Source: Leguminivora glycinivorella
Lineage: Eukaryota > Arthropoda > Insecta > Lepidoptera > Tortricidae
Length of the DNA: 64,000 nt
Assembly: GCF_023078275.1 (NCBI RefSeq)
Contig: NC_062993.1
Location: forward strand, 496,001 to 560,000
Reading direction: 5' to 3'
Shown: positions 31,670 to 41,839 of the stretch, one piece after another
Layout of the letters: the number at the start of each line of letters is the position of its first letter
Numbering within the stretch: position 1 is the first letter of the stretch
Notes under the pieces: generated by a model
Told to the model about the DNA's origin: nothing
What the model saw: the letters and a program-made list of their open reading frames with translations, nothing else
The model's database searches: none
Made by a program: the position numbers and the translations under genes

Positions 31670-33239
31670 AAAGGCGGGGCTATCAAAATCTCTATCAATT
31701 TTACTTAGCATGACTCTAAGTGTGATTCTACTAAGTTTAGTAGTAATCTCACTAACACAGTATAATAAAGAGTACTATCGTACTAGTAAGCTACTCACCA
31801 ATCATCGTATCTTCTAAAAAAATGCCTAGATTCATTAAAGTAATTGCTGGGTGTGGCAAACGTTTCGAGGTTTTCCTGACTGCCGTTTTTGAACAGCTGT
31901 TGTTGCAAAAACTGCACCATATCTTTGACATGATTAGCCTGTCAATGTTTTTGTTGACAGCGCCAAATGAGTTCCTTAGAAATAAGAATAGACATATGTT
32001 TGTATAAATTAGTTATTTTGTGGTTGAAACGCTGAGCTAACTAGGTATAATAATGACACAGAACCCTTCTAGAAAAAGCGAAATTTTAGAAAAAAAATTA
32101 GACTGAATAATTTTAGTTTACCACAGGAAATTATGCGTTTTAAGAGCCCACATAAGTGTTGCTACATTGTAAAGAATTACTGGTTTTATTATACATACTT
32201 TAATTTACTTTGCTTGCATTCGAAGTTATTCCAAAGCAGTATACAGTATACCTATACTTCAAGTTAAAATTGAAAAAAAAAACAAAGATATTAAGATTTT
32301 GTGTGGCCCCATACAGGAAGAGCAAGCTATCAGAAAACGACTACCATCACATAAATTCTCATTAAAATCATTTACCATTGTCATTTTGACACTTATGTCG
32401 CGTCCCGAAACCATAGGAAACACACTTATTCGCCGTTACGCTACCGGACTATAAAGAACACTACAATATTCACCGAATTTAAAAATCGAGTTCCTTTTTC
32501 AAATTAGACGGCCATTTTCGAAAAAAACATTTTTACAAACTTATCAGTGCAGTCAGTCATGACGCTACTACCTTGGGAACAATTTGATTTTTGTATGTGA
32601 TAAATTTAGTTCCAAGTTTCGCCGTCTAATTTTTACAACTTTGTAACGGAATAGCTTAGGCACGGTACACAATGAACGAAAGACATTTAACAGCGGGGCG
32701 CGTCATATCGATTATATCTAATTTATTCTAGTTTTGTATAGAGATGTCACATTTATTAAACTAGTAGGAAATGTTCAATTCAATGGGTTATGATTGTTAA
32801 AGAAATAATGTGGCACATAACTTAAAAAAGATGTAAACCTTTTTTTAGTCTTCTCAAATAACGACTTTAAAAACTTCGGAATAAGGTAGGATTATAAGTG
32901 TGTTTATTAAATATTTTGTTACGTATATTTTAGGGTGGTGTTGGTGTGTTTCGTCCCGTGGCGTTGGTTATTATAAACATTTATTTGATTACACCTGTCT
33001 CTTAGTATTAGAGTAACTTAACAGATAAGATCAGAAACAGCTTTATTTGAATGGTAACTAGAAATTACTGATAGGTTTAAAAAAACCATTAGTCATTTTA
33101 TTAAGAAAATTATAAGAAGCATTTGTTGTGTTGTGCCACATCCGATTATAAGTAGGGGTTGTGCTGATGATTTTAGAACACAACTCAAGTACCTATTTAT
33201 GTGTCAAAAAATACAATATAATATTGTATTGTACTGTGT
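31670..33239. other. Unassigned sequence
   Basis: No gene. A weak inverted similarity (caaattagacggccattttc at 32500 against gccgtctaatttttac at 32620) may mark an old MITE. Confidence 0.35.
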
Positions 33240-33458
33240 GGTGACGGGCTAAGAATTTCACCACCCCCTTTCTTCCCGTGGGTGTCGTAGAAGGCGACTA
33301 TGGGATATGGGTTAAATTGTGGCGTAGGCGAGAGGCTGGCAACCTGTCACTGCAATGTCACAATTTGGATTTCTTTCAACCCCTCTTTGCCAAGAGTGGC
33401 ACTAAAACCTTAGTAGTTCATGTGCTCTGCCTACCCCTTTATGGGATACGGGCGTGAT

Positions 33459-33490
<32 letters not shown>

Positions 33491-33492
33491 TT
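33240..33492 (+). repeat. LINE 3'-tail repeat ending in (TATG)n, copy 2
   Basis: Same family as 16030-16270. Ends in a longer TATG microsatellite (33455-33490). Confidence 0.65.
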
Positions 33493-33570
33493 GTCAAAGC
33501 GGACCCCAGGCTCCCATGAGTCGTGGAAAATGCCGGGATAATGCAAGGAGGACGATGACTGTCCAGTGCC
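33488..33570 (+). repeat. Repeat (gtcaaagcggaccccaggct), copy 2
   Basis: Directly abuts the TATG tail of the preceding repeat; see 20715-20787. Confidence 0.55.
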
Positions 33571-33764
33571 TATATGTATAATAATATATATATATAATGT
33601 ATTTACAATTTTCCTTTCCTCCGCTGGTTTTTGGCCTAAGGTTGCCGAGTGGAGTAGAGAGAGAGAAAGAGAAGTAAAAAGGCCGGGCCGCAAGAACTAA
33701 AGAGGTAAGGAATGTTTTAGTTTTGAATAATAGTTATTTGTTATATAAGAGTGCAAAGTTGTAT

Positions 33765-34165
33765 TTTAACGCCGAGTGTGGAATTGAAAAACGAGCAAGC
33801 GAAAGGATTCTATAGTTGAACCACGAGCGAAGCGAGTGGTTCGAGAATAGAATCCTGAGCTAGCGAGTTTTTCAACACACGAGAAGTAAAATACATTTGC
33901 ACTCGTGTGTAACACAAAACTTTTCCCCTCACTATAGCGAGGAAAGTACAACGCAAAAAACGCGTTTATCACTGCTTCCAGTGCTTCCACAGGTGGTAAA
34001 ACATCTTCATCACTAGATTAACCCACTTTTATCAATTTTAAAGCAGAAAATTTGCCTCTATTCAAGGTCAAATTACTTTATCCACTAGTGGATAAAATGC
34101 GTTTTTACCCGCTGGTATTAAAGGACAAAACACGTGTTTCCGAGCTAGTGAGGGGAAAAATAATT
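33765..34165. repeat. Interspersed repeat (cacgtgtttc / gaggggaaaa), copy 1
   Basis: Shares acacgagaagtaaaatacat, aacttttcccctcactatag, ccactagtggataaaatgcg and tacccgctggtattaaagga with 48520-48830. Copy 1 has an extra 5' part with the dyad accacgagcgaagcgagtggt. Confidence 0.65.
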
Positions 34166-34860
34166 TAGGTTTCTTATATCACAATATCGTGGTTCTTCAA
34201 TAAAACAGTTTAAACAAAGCTCAAGTATTCTTGAACATACAATGGGGCTTAGCCGATATGTGTCAGAATTTCTCTAAATATTTATTTAATCGCAGTACAA
34301 GTTTAAGAACGGTAAATACCTATTACACCCCTCAAATAGCTAAGCTATATGTTTCCTTGCCATCGATGTAATACAACGCCCCCTTCAAATACTTTGTGAC
34401 ACTTATTACTACATTTACTACACGCATCCTGCTCCCACGCATGCCCACGCGCACCTCGTGTAACTCGACACCGCGCGTGACCAGCGCTGCTTCGACTTTG
34501 AGACTCTCTTTAACACAAGCACTTCATGTAAACAACATATAGTATCTCTATAAGTAATACACCGCTAATTTCTCTTTACTAAAATGGTTTGCGAAACTAA
34601 TATAATATAAGATAGTTATTTTACTGAAAACTTAGTTTGGAATTTTAAAAATAATTAATGTAACTTCTAGTAGTCATAAATGGGGAGCTCTTTTCAAACT
34701 TTTCAAAAGACTTTTTTAGGTAGAGATATAACTTTTCGTCTTTTCAAAATACTTATTTTTATATGCTTTTCATAGGAAAGGCATATAAAAATAAACCTCA
34801 TGAAAGGACACCTCAAATATGTAAAATTTTATGTACTACGTACTACATGAGCGCATAAAA
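34165..34860. other. Unassigned sequence
   Basis: A small dyad tttttatatgcttttcata / ggcatataaaaataaa at 34755-34795. No gene. Confidence 0.35.
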
Positions 34861-34861
34861 C

Positions 34862-34950
34862 ATCAGAGGTCACTGTCTCTGGTCTCCGCAATAGAGTCAT
34901 CACAGCCGAAACTGTAACATTATCCGCGCGTGTGTACGTGCCTTTATTAG
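34862..34950. repeat. Repeat (agagtcatcacagccg), copy 1
   Basis: Shares cagaggtcactgtctctggt-like, atagagtcatcacagccg and cgcgcgtgtgtacgt with 36530-36628. Confidence 0.5.
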
Positions 34951-34976
34951 CTTTGGGTGTTATGAATTATGATATA

Positions 34977-36045
34977 CTAGCTTTTACCCGCGGCTTCGCC
35001 CGCGTAATAAAAGTATTCATTAAGATTTTCATTTGGATCCGTAGGTTTGTCTGTAGGTATATTTATCTGCGATTATTTCGATTGCACATAATACTTTTGC
35101 TTGCAATGATTGTAGAAATATTACACATCGACCACAGCGTAGGTAATTCTATATACGCTGGGGAAACCTTTATAAACATCCCACATAGCCCGTATTTCGA
35201 CACTATGATCGGTGGGTAAAAAGTACTTTTTTCTATTATCCCTTACAATTTTTTACATTTTGCTTATACTTATCGCAAACGTAATCTTCAAGCAAGCAAA
35301 CAACGATCGTCTTAGAGCACATTGATTGTAAGAGACCGCCGACCGATTATCCGTATCCCGTTAACGATACCCATATTATCCGTATCCGTATCGCTATCGC
35401 TTTCCCTATCGCTATCCCTATCGCTATCCCTATCCCTTATCAAGATGTTTAATGATATAACACTTTAAGTCCTCGCGCTTTGTACACATATTTAAAGTCA
35501 CATACAGGTCGAACGCGATTAATTAACATTATTTTTACCTTTTTTCCCAACGTTTCGGCCAGGTTGCACTGGCCGTGGTCGCGGAAGACTGACGTCCCAG
35601 CAAAATGTCACCGGAGATGTAAACAACACAAAACTACCCGATATTAATTTATATAAATGTTCGGGGTAGACAAATAAATATAATCTACCCGCTTTTAGTT
35701 AATGTTTATTTCCCACCATGTTTATTTTAAAGGTAAAAATAATGTTAATTAATCGCGTTCGACCTGTATGTGACTTTAAATATATGTTTAATGATTTCTT
35801 ATCAAGTGCTAAAATATAAAGTTTCATGGTTTTATCTTTTAAAATTAAGAAATCCCATACAAACTTTCAACCTCTTTTTCAGACCCTTCATCCCTTTTGT
35901 TCGAAATAAATAGTAGCCTATGTTCTGTCTCAGGGTCTAAAGATTGTCTGTTCCAAATTTCATCAAAATCGGTTGCGTGGTTTAAGCGGGAAAGCGTAAC
36001 AGACAGACAGACAGAGTTACTTTCGCATTTATAATATTAGTATGG
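34977..36045 (+). repeat. RTE-like LINE 3'-tail repeat (ttttacccgcggcttcgcc), interrupted
   Basis: Starts actagcttttacccgcggc and ends atttataatattagtatgga, the landmarks also seen at 51705-51950 and 58095-58275. The interior is expanded by a (TATCCC/TATCGC)-type run (35345-35440) and a MITE at 35488-35783. The ORF at 34932-35219 is incidental. Confidence 0.6.
35488..35783. mobile_element. MITE with 55-bp inverted ends (tttaaagtcacatacaggtc)
   Basis: Inverted ends run from atatttaaagtcacatac to accttt on the left and mirror it on the right. The interior contains gtttcggccaggttgcactg and gtcaccggagatgtaaac. A 12-base direct repeat atgtttaatgat lies at 35445-35456 and 35784-35795; it touches the right end but is 31 bases from the left TIR. 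Confidence 0.7.
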
Positions 36046-37190
36046 ATGGATGGAGTATGGATGGAAGTATGGATAGTATGGAAGTATGGATATGGATTGC
36101 GTGTTGGTATTTTTGAGGAAAATATGTGCGTTTGTGAGATTTTTGGTTCCTTATTTTCTTGCAGTTTGACTGCATTTATTAAAAAGTTTTTTAAAATACA
36201 TCTAAGTAAGTAAAACCTATAAGAGGTTTTAATACCATGGTTACTGTAGTATTATAATGTAAATTTATAATACTACACGTATGACTAAAAATGGATCTTA
36301 GGAACGCAGAAATAAGCCGAATATTTTTACAAAACCAAAAAAAGGAAGAGATCCCTTTTAGGGATAAGTTCGCCTTTATACTACCTTCTTTTTTTTTTGT
36401 TTTGGTGGTACAATAAAGCGGTTACCTACCTACTACTTAGTTAAAAAAAAACTACCACATCATTTGGTTGAGCCACTTTTTAATCATCATCATTTTTATC
36501 TAATTCTGCATACTACTATGCTTTAAAAACCGGGGTTCATTGTCTCTGGTCTACGCGAGAATAGAGTCATCACAGCCGTAAACCGTTTATCACCGAACCT
36601 GTAACATTACCCGCGCGTGTGTACGTTAGTGGAGTAAAAGTAAGGTACCCTGGACATAATTCAATAACTCGTCCTTTTTGATATTTTATTGGGTATTATT
36701 ATTAAGCATCAAATAGTAATTATGTACATAGATAAAAAAAAATACGATCGTATTCATATCTTATAAAAATCATGAGATAAAGTACATTATCCCACTTTTC
36801 GCTAACAGCAAAATAGTTAACCGAAAACTTTGTTAGATTAACTTTGTGGTGCACTCAGATGCGATCAGTTATTAGTGATATTACACAGAAAATAAATCTG
36901 ATTGTGTACTTTTTTTTACCGTTTTCATTTAATGTGAATATCTAGGTAGGTAAAAATGGTGACCATGATATATATATCAATTTGCATTGTATTGAGTATA
37001 TATATACATTTAGCACCGATCTTAAACATATATTTTTAACGCTTAAATAAACATGAATTTCTCAGTAGGTATAAATTGTAACTGAGATTTTTTTGCTTAA
37101 GACTAGGTTTTTGTGTACTATAATCATGATTTTATCAAAATTAATACTGTGAAGGTCGCGCTTAAGAAACTGTAAATGTCAGTAATTTAA
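36046..37190. other. Unassigned, with agtatgga microsatellite and a repeat copy
   Basis: 36040-36100 is a degenerate (AGTATGGA)n run. 36530-36628 is copy 2 of the agagtcatcacagccg repeat. No coding signal. Confidence 0.4.
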
Positions 37191-37299
37191 AAGGGTGCAA
37201 AGTTGTCGTAGAGCGGCTGGCGCGGGGCGGGGGGAGCGCGCGGGGCGCGGGCCTGGGAGAGCGCGCCGCGCACCGGCCGCGTCACCGCGGCGGATCGGT

Positions 37300-37838
37300 T
37301 AATAGGTTAGGGACGTAAGGTACCGGCCACACCAGAGCGTCGCGTGTCTCGGGGCGCGCAACGGACGTCCGCGCCACGCCACCTGAGTGTAATTCAAAAA
37401 TCGTCTCCTCAGTACATTTTGTATAGGAAGGACGTAAGACGCGCCCCAGGCGGCGTGGCGGCGGCGTGGCGCGCGCCGCGCCGCCTGGGGGCGCGTCTTA
37501 CGTCTAAAATAAACACAACGGACGTGGCGTGGCGCGGGCGTGGCGAGGACGAGGCGCGGACGGGGCGCGGACGCAATCTAAATTACACACAAGAGGTGAA
37601 AACACGGCTCGATGCGTCATTATACAGGCTGATTTCGTTGCGGAAACGTCTTCCTCGTCCGATGATGAAGATGCGTTTGCCTTGCTGCAAATTCTCAATA
37701 TGCAGAGGCACAGGAGATATTGGGTTCACCCTATGCGAAAATTATCCGAACATTACAGATATTTCGAAACCATGGAAAAGTTGCATGAATATCCGGATCT
37801 TTTTCGTACAGTTTATAAAATGTCAAATAAAAATGCAA
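37300..37838 (+). mobile_element. PIF/Harbinger remnant with GC-rich palindrome
   Basis: A probable terminal region begins near 37305 (ggttagggacgtaaggtacc, ggccacaccagagcgtcgcg), the kind of gggNNNggccacacca end seen in Harbinger elements. A strongly GC-rich dyad lies at 37431-37503 (gacgtaagacgcgccccagg and its reverse complement). Then comes the N-terminal part of a transposase. The right end is cut by the MITE at 37838. Confidence 0.5.
37640..37838 (+). pseudogene. Harbinger transposase (HARBI1-like) N-terminal fragment
   Basis: Within the frame 37529-37927 the stretch ETSSSSDDEDAFALL is followed by RRYWVHPMRKLSEHYRYFE and LHEYPDLFRTVYKMS. The acidic lead-in and the R-x-W-V-H-P block followed by a Y/F-rich segment are typical of the start of Harbinger nuclease proteins. 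The catalytic DDE part is absent because a MITE interrupts the frame near 37838. The start codon is not determined. A dead fragment. Confidence 0.55.
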
Positions 37839-38001
37839 ATAATAAACCTTTGAATTCAGATTTCTTATCCCTCATGCCTGTTTGCCCCACCCAACCATAC
37901 CCAGGCTGGCCCCGACTCCGGAAATAATTGATTTGTTTATAATTTGCATGTTTAGATTATTGCAATACGATAAGAAATCTGAATTCAAAGGTTTATTATT
38001 T
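37838..38001. mobile_element. MITE with 31-bp inverted ends (aataataaacctttgaattc)
   Basis: Left arm aataataaacctttgaattc...cttat (37838-37868); right arm is its reverse complement, ending 38001. It interrupts the Harbinger transposase fragment. Confidence 0.75.
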
Positions 38002-38424
38002 TTTGCGTTTTAGTTTCTCCGTGTTTTGTAACGCGCTTATTTTTGAAGGCGGTTTTATATTAAAGAAAAATTTATTTATTTATTGATTTTAGTGGTTCCT
38101 ATTGATATTATATACGTACAGTAGTGAAAGAATTATCCTTTAACTCCTAACCATTGAGGAGTTGACCTTCCATCATCAGCTCAGCGACATAAAAATTTTT
38201 ACCATCAATCGTAAATATTGGTGTACCTATTAAAAATACACTAAAAACATTACATGTGCCTATAACATTTGAAGAGTTCCCTCGATTTCTCCAAGATCCC
38301 ATCATCAGACCCCGACTTGGTGCCAATAGGACCATCTCGGGGTTATACCCGTTCGATTAAAAAAAATAATTTGAAAATCGGTCCACGATTCTCGGAGATA
38401 TCGAGTAACATACATACAAAAAAA

Positions 38425-38935
38425 CCGGCCAAGAGCGTGTCGGTCCACGCTCAGTGTAGGGTTCCGTAGTTTTCCGTATTTTTCTCAAAACAATTTTCCT
38501 AGAAAGTCTTTATAAAGTTCTACTTTTTTGATCTTTTTTCATATTTTTTTAAACATAAGGTTCAAAATATAGAGGGGGGACGCACTTTTTTTCCTTTAGG
38601 AGCGATTATTTCCGAAAATATTAATATGATCAAAAAACGATCTTAGTAAAAGTAAACCCTTATTCATTTTTAAATACCTATCCAACAATATATCATACGT
38701 TGGGGTTGGAATGAAAAAAAATCAGCCCCCACTTTACATGTAGGGGGGTACCCTAATAAAACATTTTTTTCCATTTTTTATTTTTGCACTTTGTTGGCGT
38801 GATTGATACATTGGTACCAAATTTCAGCTTTCTAGTGCTTACGGTTACTGAGATTATCCGCGGACGGACGGACAGACAGACAGACAGGGGGAAACTATAA
38901 GGATTCCTAGTTGACTACGGAACCCTAAAAAACAT
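38425..38935. repeat. gggttccgtag repeat, copy 2 (inverted)
   Basis: Starts accggccaagagcgtgtcgg and ends tagttgactacggaacccta: the reverse complement of 4567-5112. Immediately followed by a ttgagaacctcctactt / gaagtcggttaaaaa tail common in lepidopteran repeats. Confidence 0.7.
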
Positions 38936-38989
38936 TCAGTCGAATTGAGAACCTCCTACTTTTTTTGAAGTCGGTTAAAAAAACAACCT

Positions 38990-39245
38990 TTATTGCCCGC
39001 CGGCAAACGGCTAACCGATTGAAACAGAAACATAAATGAAAAGAGAGGGCGAACGGCGACACCTGCGTGTCGGCGATTTCAAAGGTAAGCGCACGTGCAC
39101 CCGATCTCGCTACCTACGCCCAGGTGCGGGCGCGGCTTTCGACCTTCGCGCCGTGCAATAGAATTTAATGTCGGCTGCTCGTGTGCGGTCTGTTTGTTTT
39201 ATAGAGTGGCGGCATTTTCAACATCAAAGGGTGAGCCTATTTTGT
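38990..39245 (+). promoter_or_regulatory. GC-richer, possibly promoter-proximal segment
   Basis: GC content rises locally (gcccaggtgcgggcgcggct). Two good splice-donor-like sites follow: tttcaaaGGTAAGC near 39080 and catcaaaGGGTGAGC near 39230. This could be a non-coding first exon. No coding frame supports it, so the call is weak. Confidence 0.2.
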
Positions 39246-39664
39246 GCAAAATTCTGTTATATCAATAACTTCTCACGTCACTAGATTATCGACTTTGAAT
39301 GTCGAGTATATTTATAGTATCATCACTTTATTTCAGTGTACGAATTTCGTATGTGTTAAAAATCATTGTTCTAGCTTCATAAACCAGGGAGGAAATAATG
39401 GAGAGCGTTTATATGTCTTGTTTTGCCTTAATTCAATATCATCACATATTTTTGTTGCTGATAAAATAATACACCCTATATATCAAGGCCTTGTAGCTCG
39501 GCGAAAGAATCGTGATCGCTGAGTGCGCCGGCACTGATTATAATTATTTTGTCCAGTTATTATAATAACCTATACAAAAAGTACCGATAGAATAGGTATT
39601 CTAATCTATATCTGCATAGAACTATTTAAAACAAACCACAAAAGTTCATAGTTGATCGTTATAT

Positions 39665-40610
39665 CATGAGCGTTTGTGCCATTCGGCTACGCACCCTGTT
39701 CTCACTACCACGAATTTGAAGAACAATATTGCTGTCTCTCTCAATCTTTAGGCGTCATTCATATATTACGTCATACTAAATGTGACAATCCATGTTAAAG
39801 GATTAAAAAAGCGTGACATTGGGGGGTCCAAATAGTAGTCCATAAACCACGTCTTTGACCAACGTGAGTGATATCTCTGTCACTCTTTACGTCTTTACTA
39901 ACAGAAATTTAAATAACAATAGTGCTATCTCTGTCACTCTTTACTAACAGAAATTTAAATAACAAAAATGCTATCTCTGTCACTCTTTACTACCAGGAAC
40001 TTAAATTATTACAGTGCTATCTCTGTCACTCTTTACTATCAGGAACGTAAATTGTTATAGTGCTATCTCTGTCACTCTTTACTACCAGGACCTTAAATTA
40101 TTATAGTGCTATCTCTGTCACTCTTTACTGTGTGCGGGAAGTGCACATACCACGAGTTTGACTAACATGAGTGCTATCTCTATCACTCTTTACTACCAGG
40201 AACTTTAATTATGATAGTGCTATCTCTGTCACTCTTTACTACCAGGAACTTAAATGATTATAGTGCTATCTCTGTCACTCTTTACTGTGTGCGGGAAGTG
40301 CACATACCACGAGTTTGACTAACATGAGTGCTATCTCTGTCACCCTTTACTACCAGGAACTTAAATGATTATAGTGCTATCTCTGTAAAGAGTGACAGAG
40401 ATATCACTCACGTTGGTCAAAGACGTGGTTTATGGACTACTATTTGGACCCCCCAATGTCACGCTTTTTTAATCCTTTAACATGGATTGTCACATTTAGT
40501 ATGACGTAATATATGAATGACGCCTAAAGATTGAGAGAGACAGCAATATTGTTCTTCAAATTCGTGGTAGTGAGAACAGGGTGCGTAGCCGAATGGCACA
40601 AACGCTCATG
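39665..40610. mobile_element. Foldback with perfect 226-bp arms
   Basis: 39665-39890 and 40385-40610 are exact reverse complements by eye, starting catgagcgtttgtgccattc. The loop (39891-40384) is a tandem array. The outer right side continues as the gtagccgaatggc MITE family (to ~40722), while the left side does not, so the palindrome includes part of an older MITE. Confidence 0.85.
39891..40384. repeat. 46-bp tandem array with higher-order structure
   Basis: The phrase ctatctctgtcactcttta recurs with spacings 46, 46, 46, 46, 65, 46, 46, 65, 46. The 65-base steps carry the inserted phrase gtgtgcgggaagtgcacata ... gagtttgactaacatgag. So a three-unit higher-order repeat is emerging. Confidence 0.85.
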
Positions 40611-40722
40611 AAACGAAACGCTAGTAGATATCTATCTCTATCGCTCTTGCGTATTGGCGCGACAGAGCCAGACTGCGTTTCGTTTTCGTTTCGCGTCTGA
40701 GAAATGGCATTCGGCTACGGGG
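40586..40722. mobile_element. gtagccgaatggc MITE, copy 1
   Basis: From gtagccgaatggcacaaacg to gaaatggcattcggctacgg; the inner part is gcgtattggcgcgacagagc. Relatives at 43690-44060 (diverged) and 62784-63086. Confidence 0.65.
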
Positions 40723-41008
40723 CCTGAACAGAGACAGCACTATGTATCGCGCGGCCGCCGACTACGCAAGTCACCGCGTAATTATAATAACCGTTCGGCT
40801 CCTTTTTAGATCGTGTACAGTCAACAACACAGCTGGCAAGACAAAGTGCCAAAAATATGTATAGAGTATTTTATTTCCTGTACAAGTGTTGGTACTTGGT
40901 ACATTAAGGTGTGTGTATACATATATTTGGCACTTTATCTGTATTCACAGCTGAGTTGCTGACTGTACCAATAACGATCAACTATGAACTTTTGTGGTTT
41001 GTTTTTTG

Positions 41009-41375
41009 TTACCGGATACCGGTTACCGGATACCAGTTACCGGAAACCGGTTACCGGAAACCGGTTACCGGAAACCGGTTACCGGATACCGGTTACCGGA
41101 TACCGGTTACCGGATACCGGTTACCGGATGCCGGATACCGGTTACCGGATACCGGTTACCGGATACCGGTTACCGGATACCGGTTACCGGAACCGGTTAC
41201 CGGATACCGGTTACCGGAACCGGTTACCGGATACCGGATACCGGATACCGGTTACCGGATACCGGATACCGGATACCGGATACAGGATACAGGATACAGG
41301 ATACAGGATACAGGATACCGGATACCGGATACCGGTTACCGGTTACCGGTTACCGGGTACCAGATACCAGAAACC
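41009..41375. repeat. Minisatellite of ccggttaccggata units
   Basis: Runs of ccggttaccggataccgg variants, 6- to 14-base sub-units, with a central ggatacaggatacagg variant block (41280-41320). Every unit is locally palindromic around accggt, so both strands can form small hairpins. No forward frame has a stop codon for over 300 bases, which is a property of the repeat, not evidence of coding. Confidence 0.9.
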
Positions 41376-41694
41376 AGGTTTTGATTTCTGGTTTCTCATG
41401 TTACAACGTGTATAGATTAGTCGATACCAAGTCGGACACTTCCGATTAGGCGATTTCGGCTCGCATTGTTACGACGCAGCATTCGAGTGTTGAGTTTCTC
41501 ACACATGAGGTCCCCTAATAAAATTTGTACCACTCATATTATTGATTTGACTCTCGCAACACAAACACCTCATGCCCACACAAATACACACAAAATAAAA
41601 TCATTCACAAACTTCAAATCATTCAAAAACTCAACAGTCACACGCGCTCCTCGCGGTCCTCTAAGAACTCCCTTGCGAGAGTCGACACTTCAAA

Positions 41695-41835
41695 ATGAAG
41701 CGACATCGCATCGGCTCATCGTCCACAATTCCGAAAAGATCCACCGATAAATTTGTACCGGAAAGACCTCACCGCGACAATGTCACATTACCCAAATTAC
41801 TTCAAAAATCCTCTGAAAGTGAAACAGTTCATTAG
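41695..41835 (+). CDS. Candidate first coding exon with a Cdc20/Fizzy C-box-like motif
   Basis: A 46-codon frame with a good insect start context (ttcaaaATGAAG). Its product has STDKFVPERPHRDNV followed by LPKLLQKSSESE. Cdc20/Fizzy-family activators of the anaphase-promoting complex carry a C-box D-(R)-(Y/F)-(I/V)-P-x-R near the N-terminus, with a similar leucine/lysine stretch after it; here it reads DKFVPER. The frame stops at TAG (41833), but a possible donor GAAA|GTGAAA at 41819 would splice before it. No WD40 exons are in the window. It could be fizzy, fizzy-related or cortex, or a chance match. Confidence 0.3.
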   Translation: MKRHRIGSSSTIPKRSTDKFVPERPHRDNVTLPKLLQKSSESETVH

Positions 41836-41839
41836 GTTT

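Noticed and set aside
35345..35440. tatccc/tatcgc run, considered as interstitial telomere repeat
   Set aside because: The insect telomere unit is TTAGG; this run is irregular and lies inside a retroelement tail.
37344..37640. GC-rich ORF start of the 169-codon frame
   Set aside because: Arginine/alanine-rich translation of a GC palindrome in a frame different from the Harbinger transposase fragment.
39891..40384. Regular direct repeats, considered as a CRISPR-like array
   Set aside because: The units are contiguous diverged tandem repeats without unique spacers, in a eukaryotic foldback.
40911..41449. Three overlapping forward ORFs of 143-157 codons
   Set aside because: They are the three frames of the ccggttaccggata minisatellite, which contains no stop codon in any forward frame; no domain and no codon bias.
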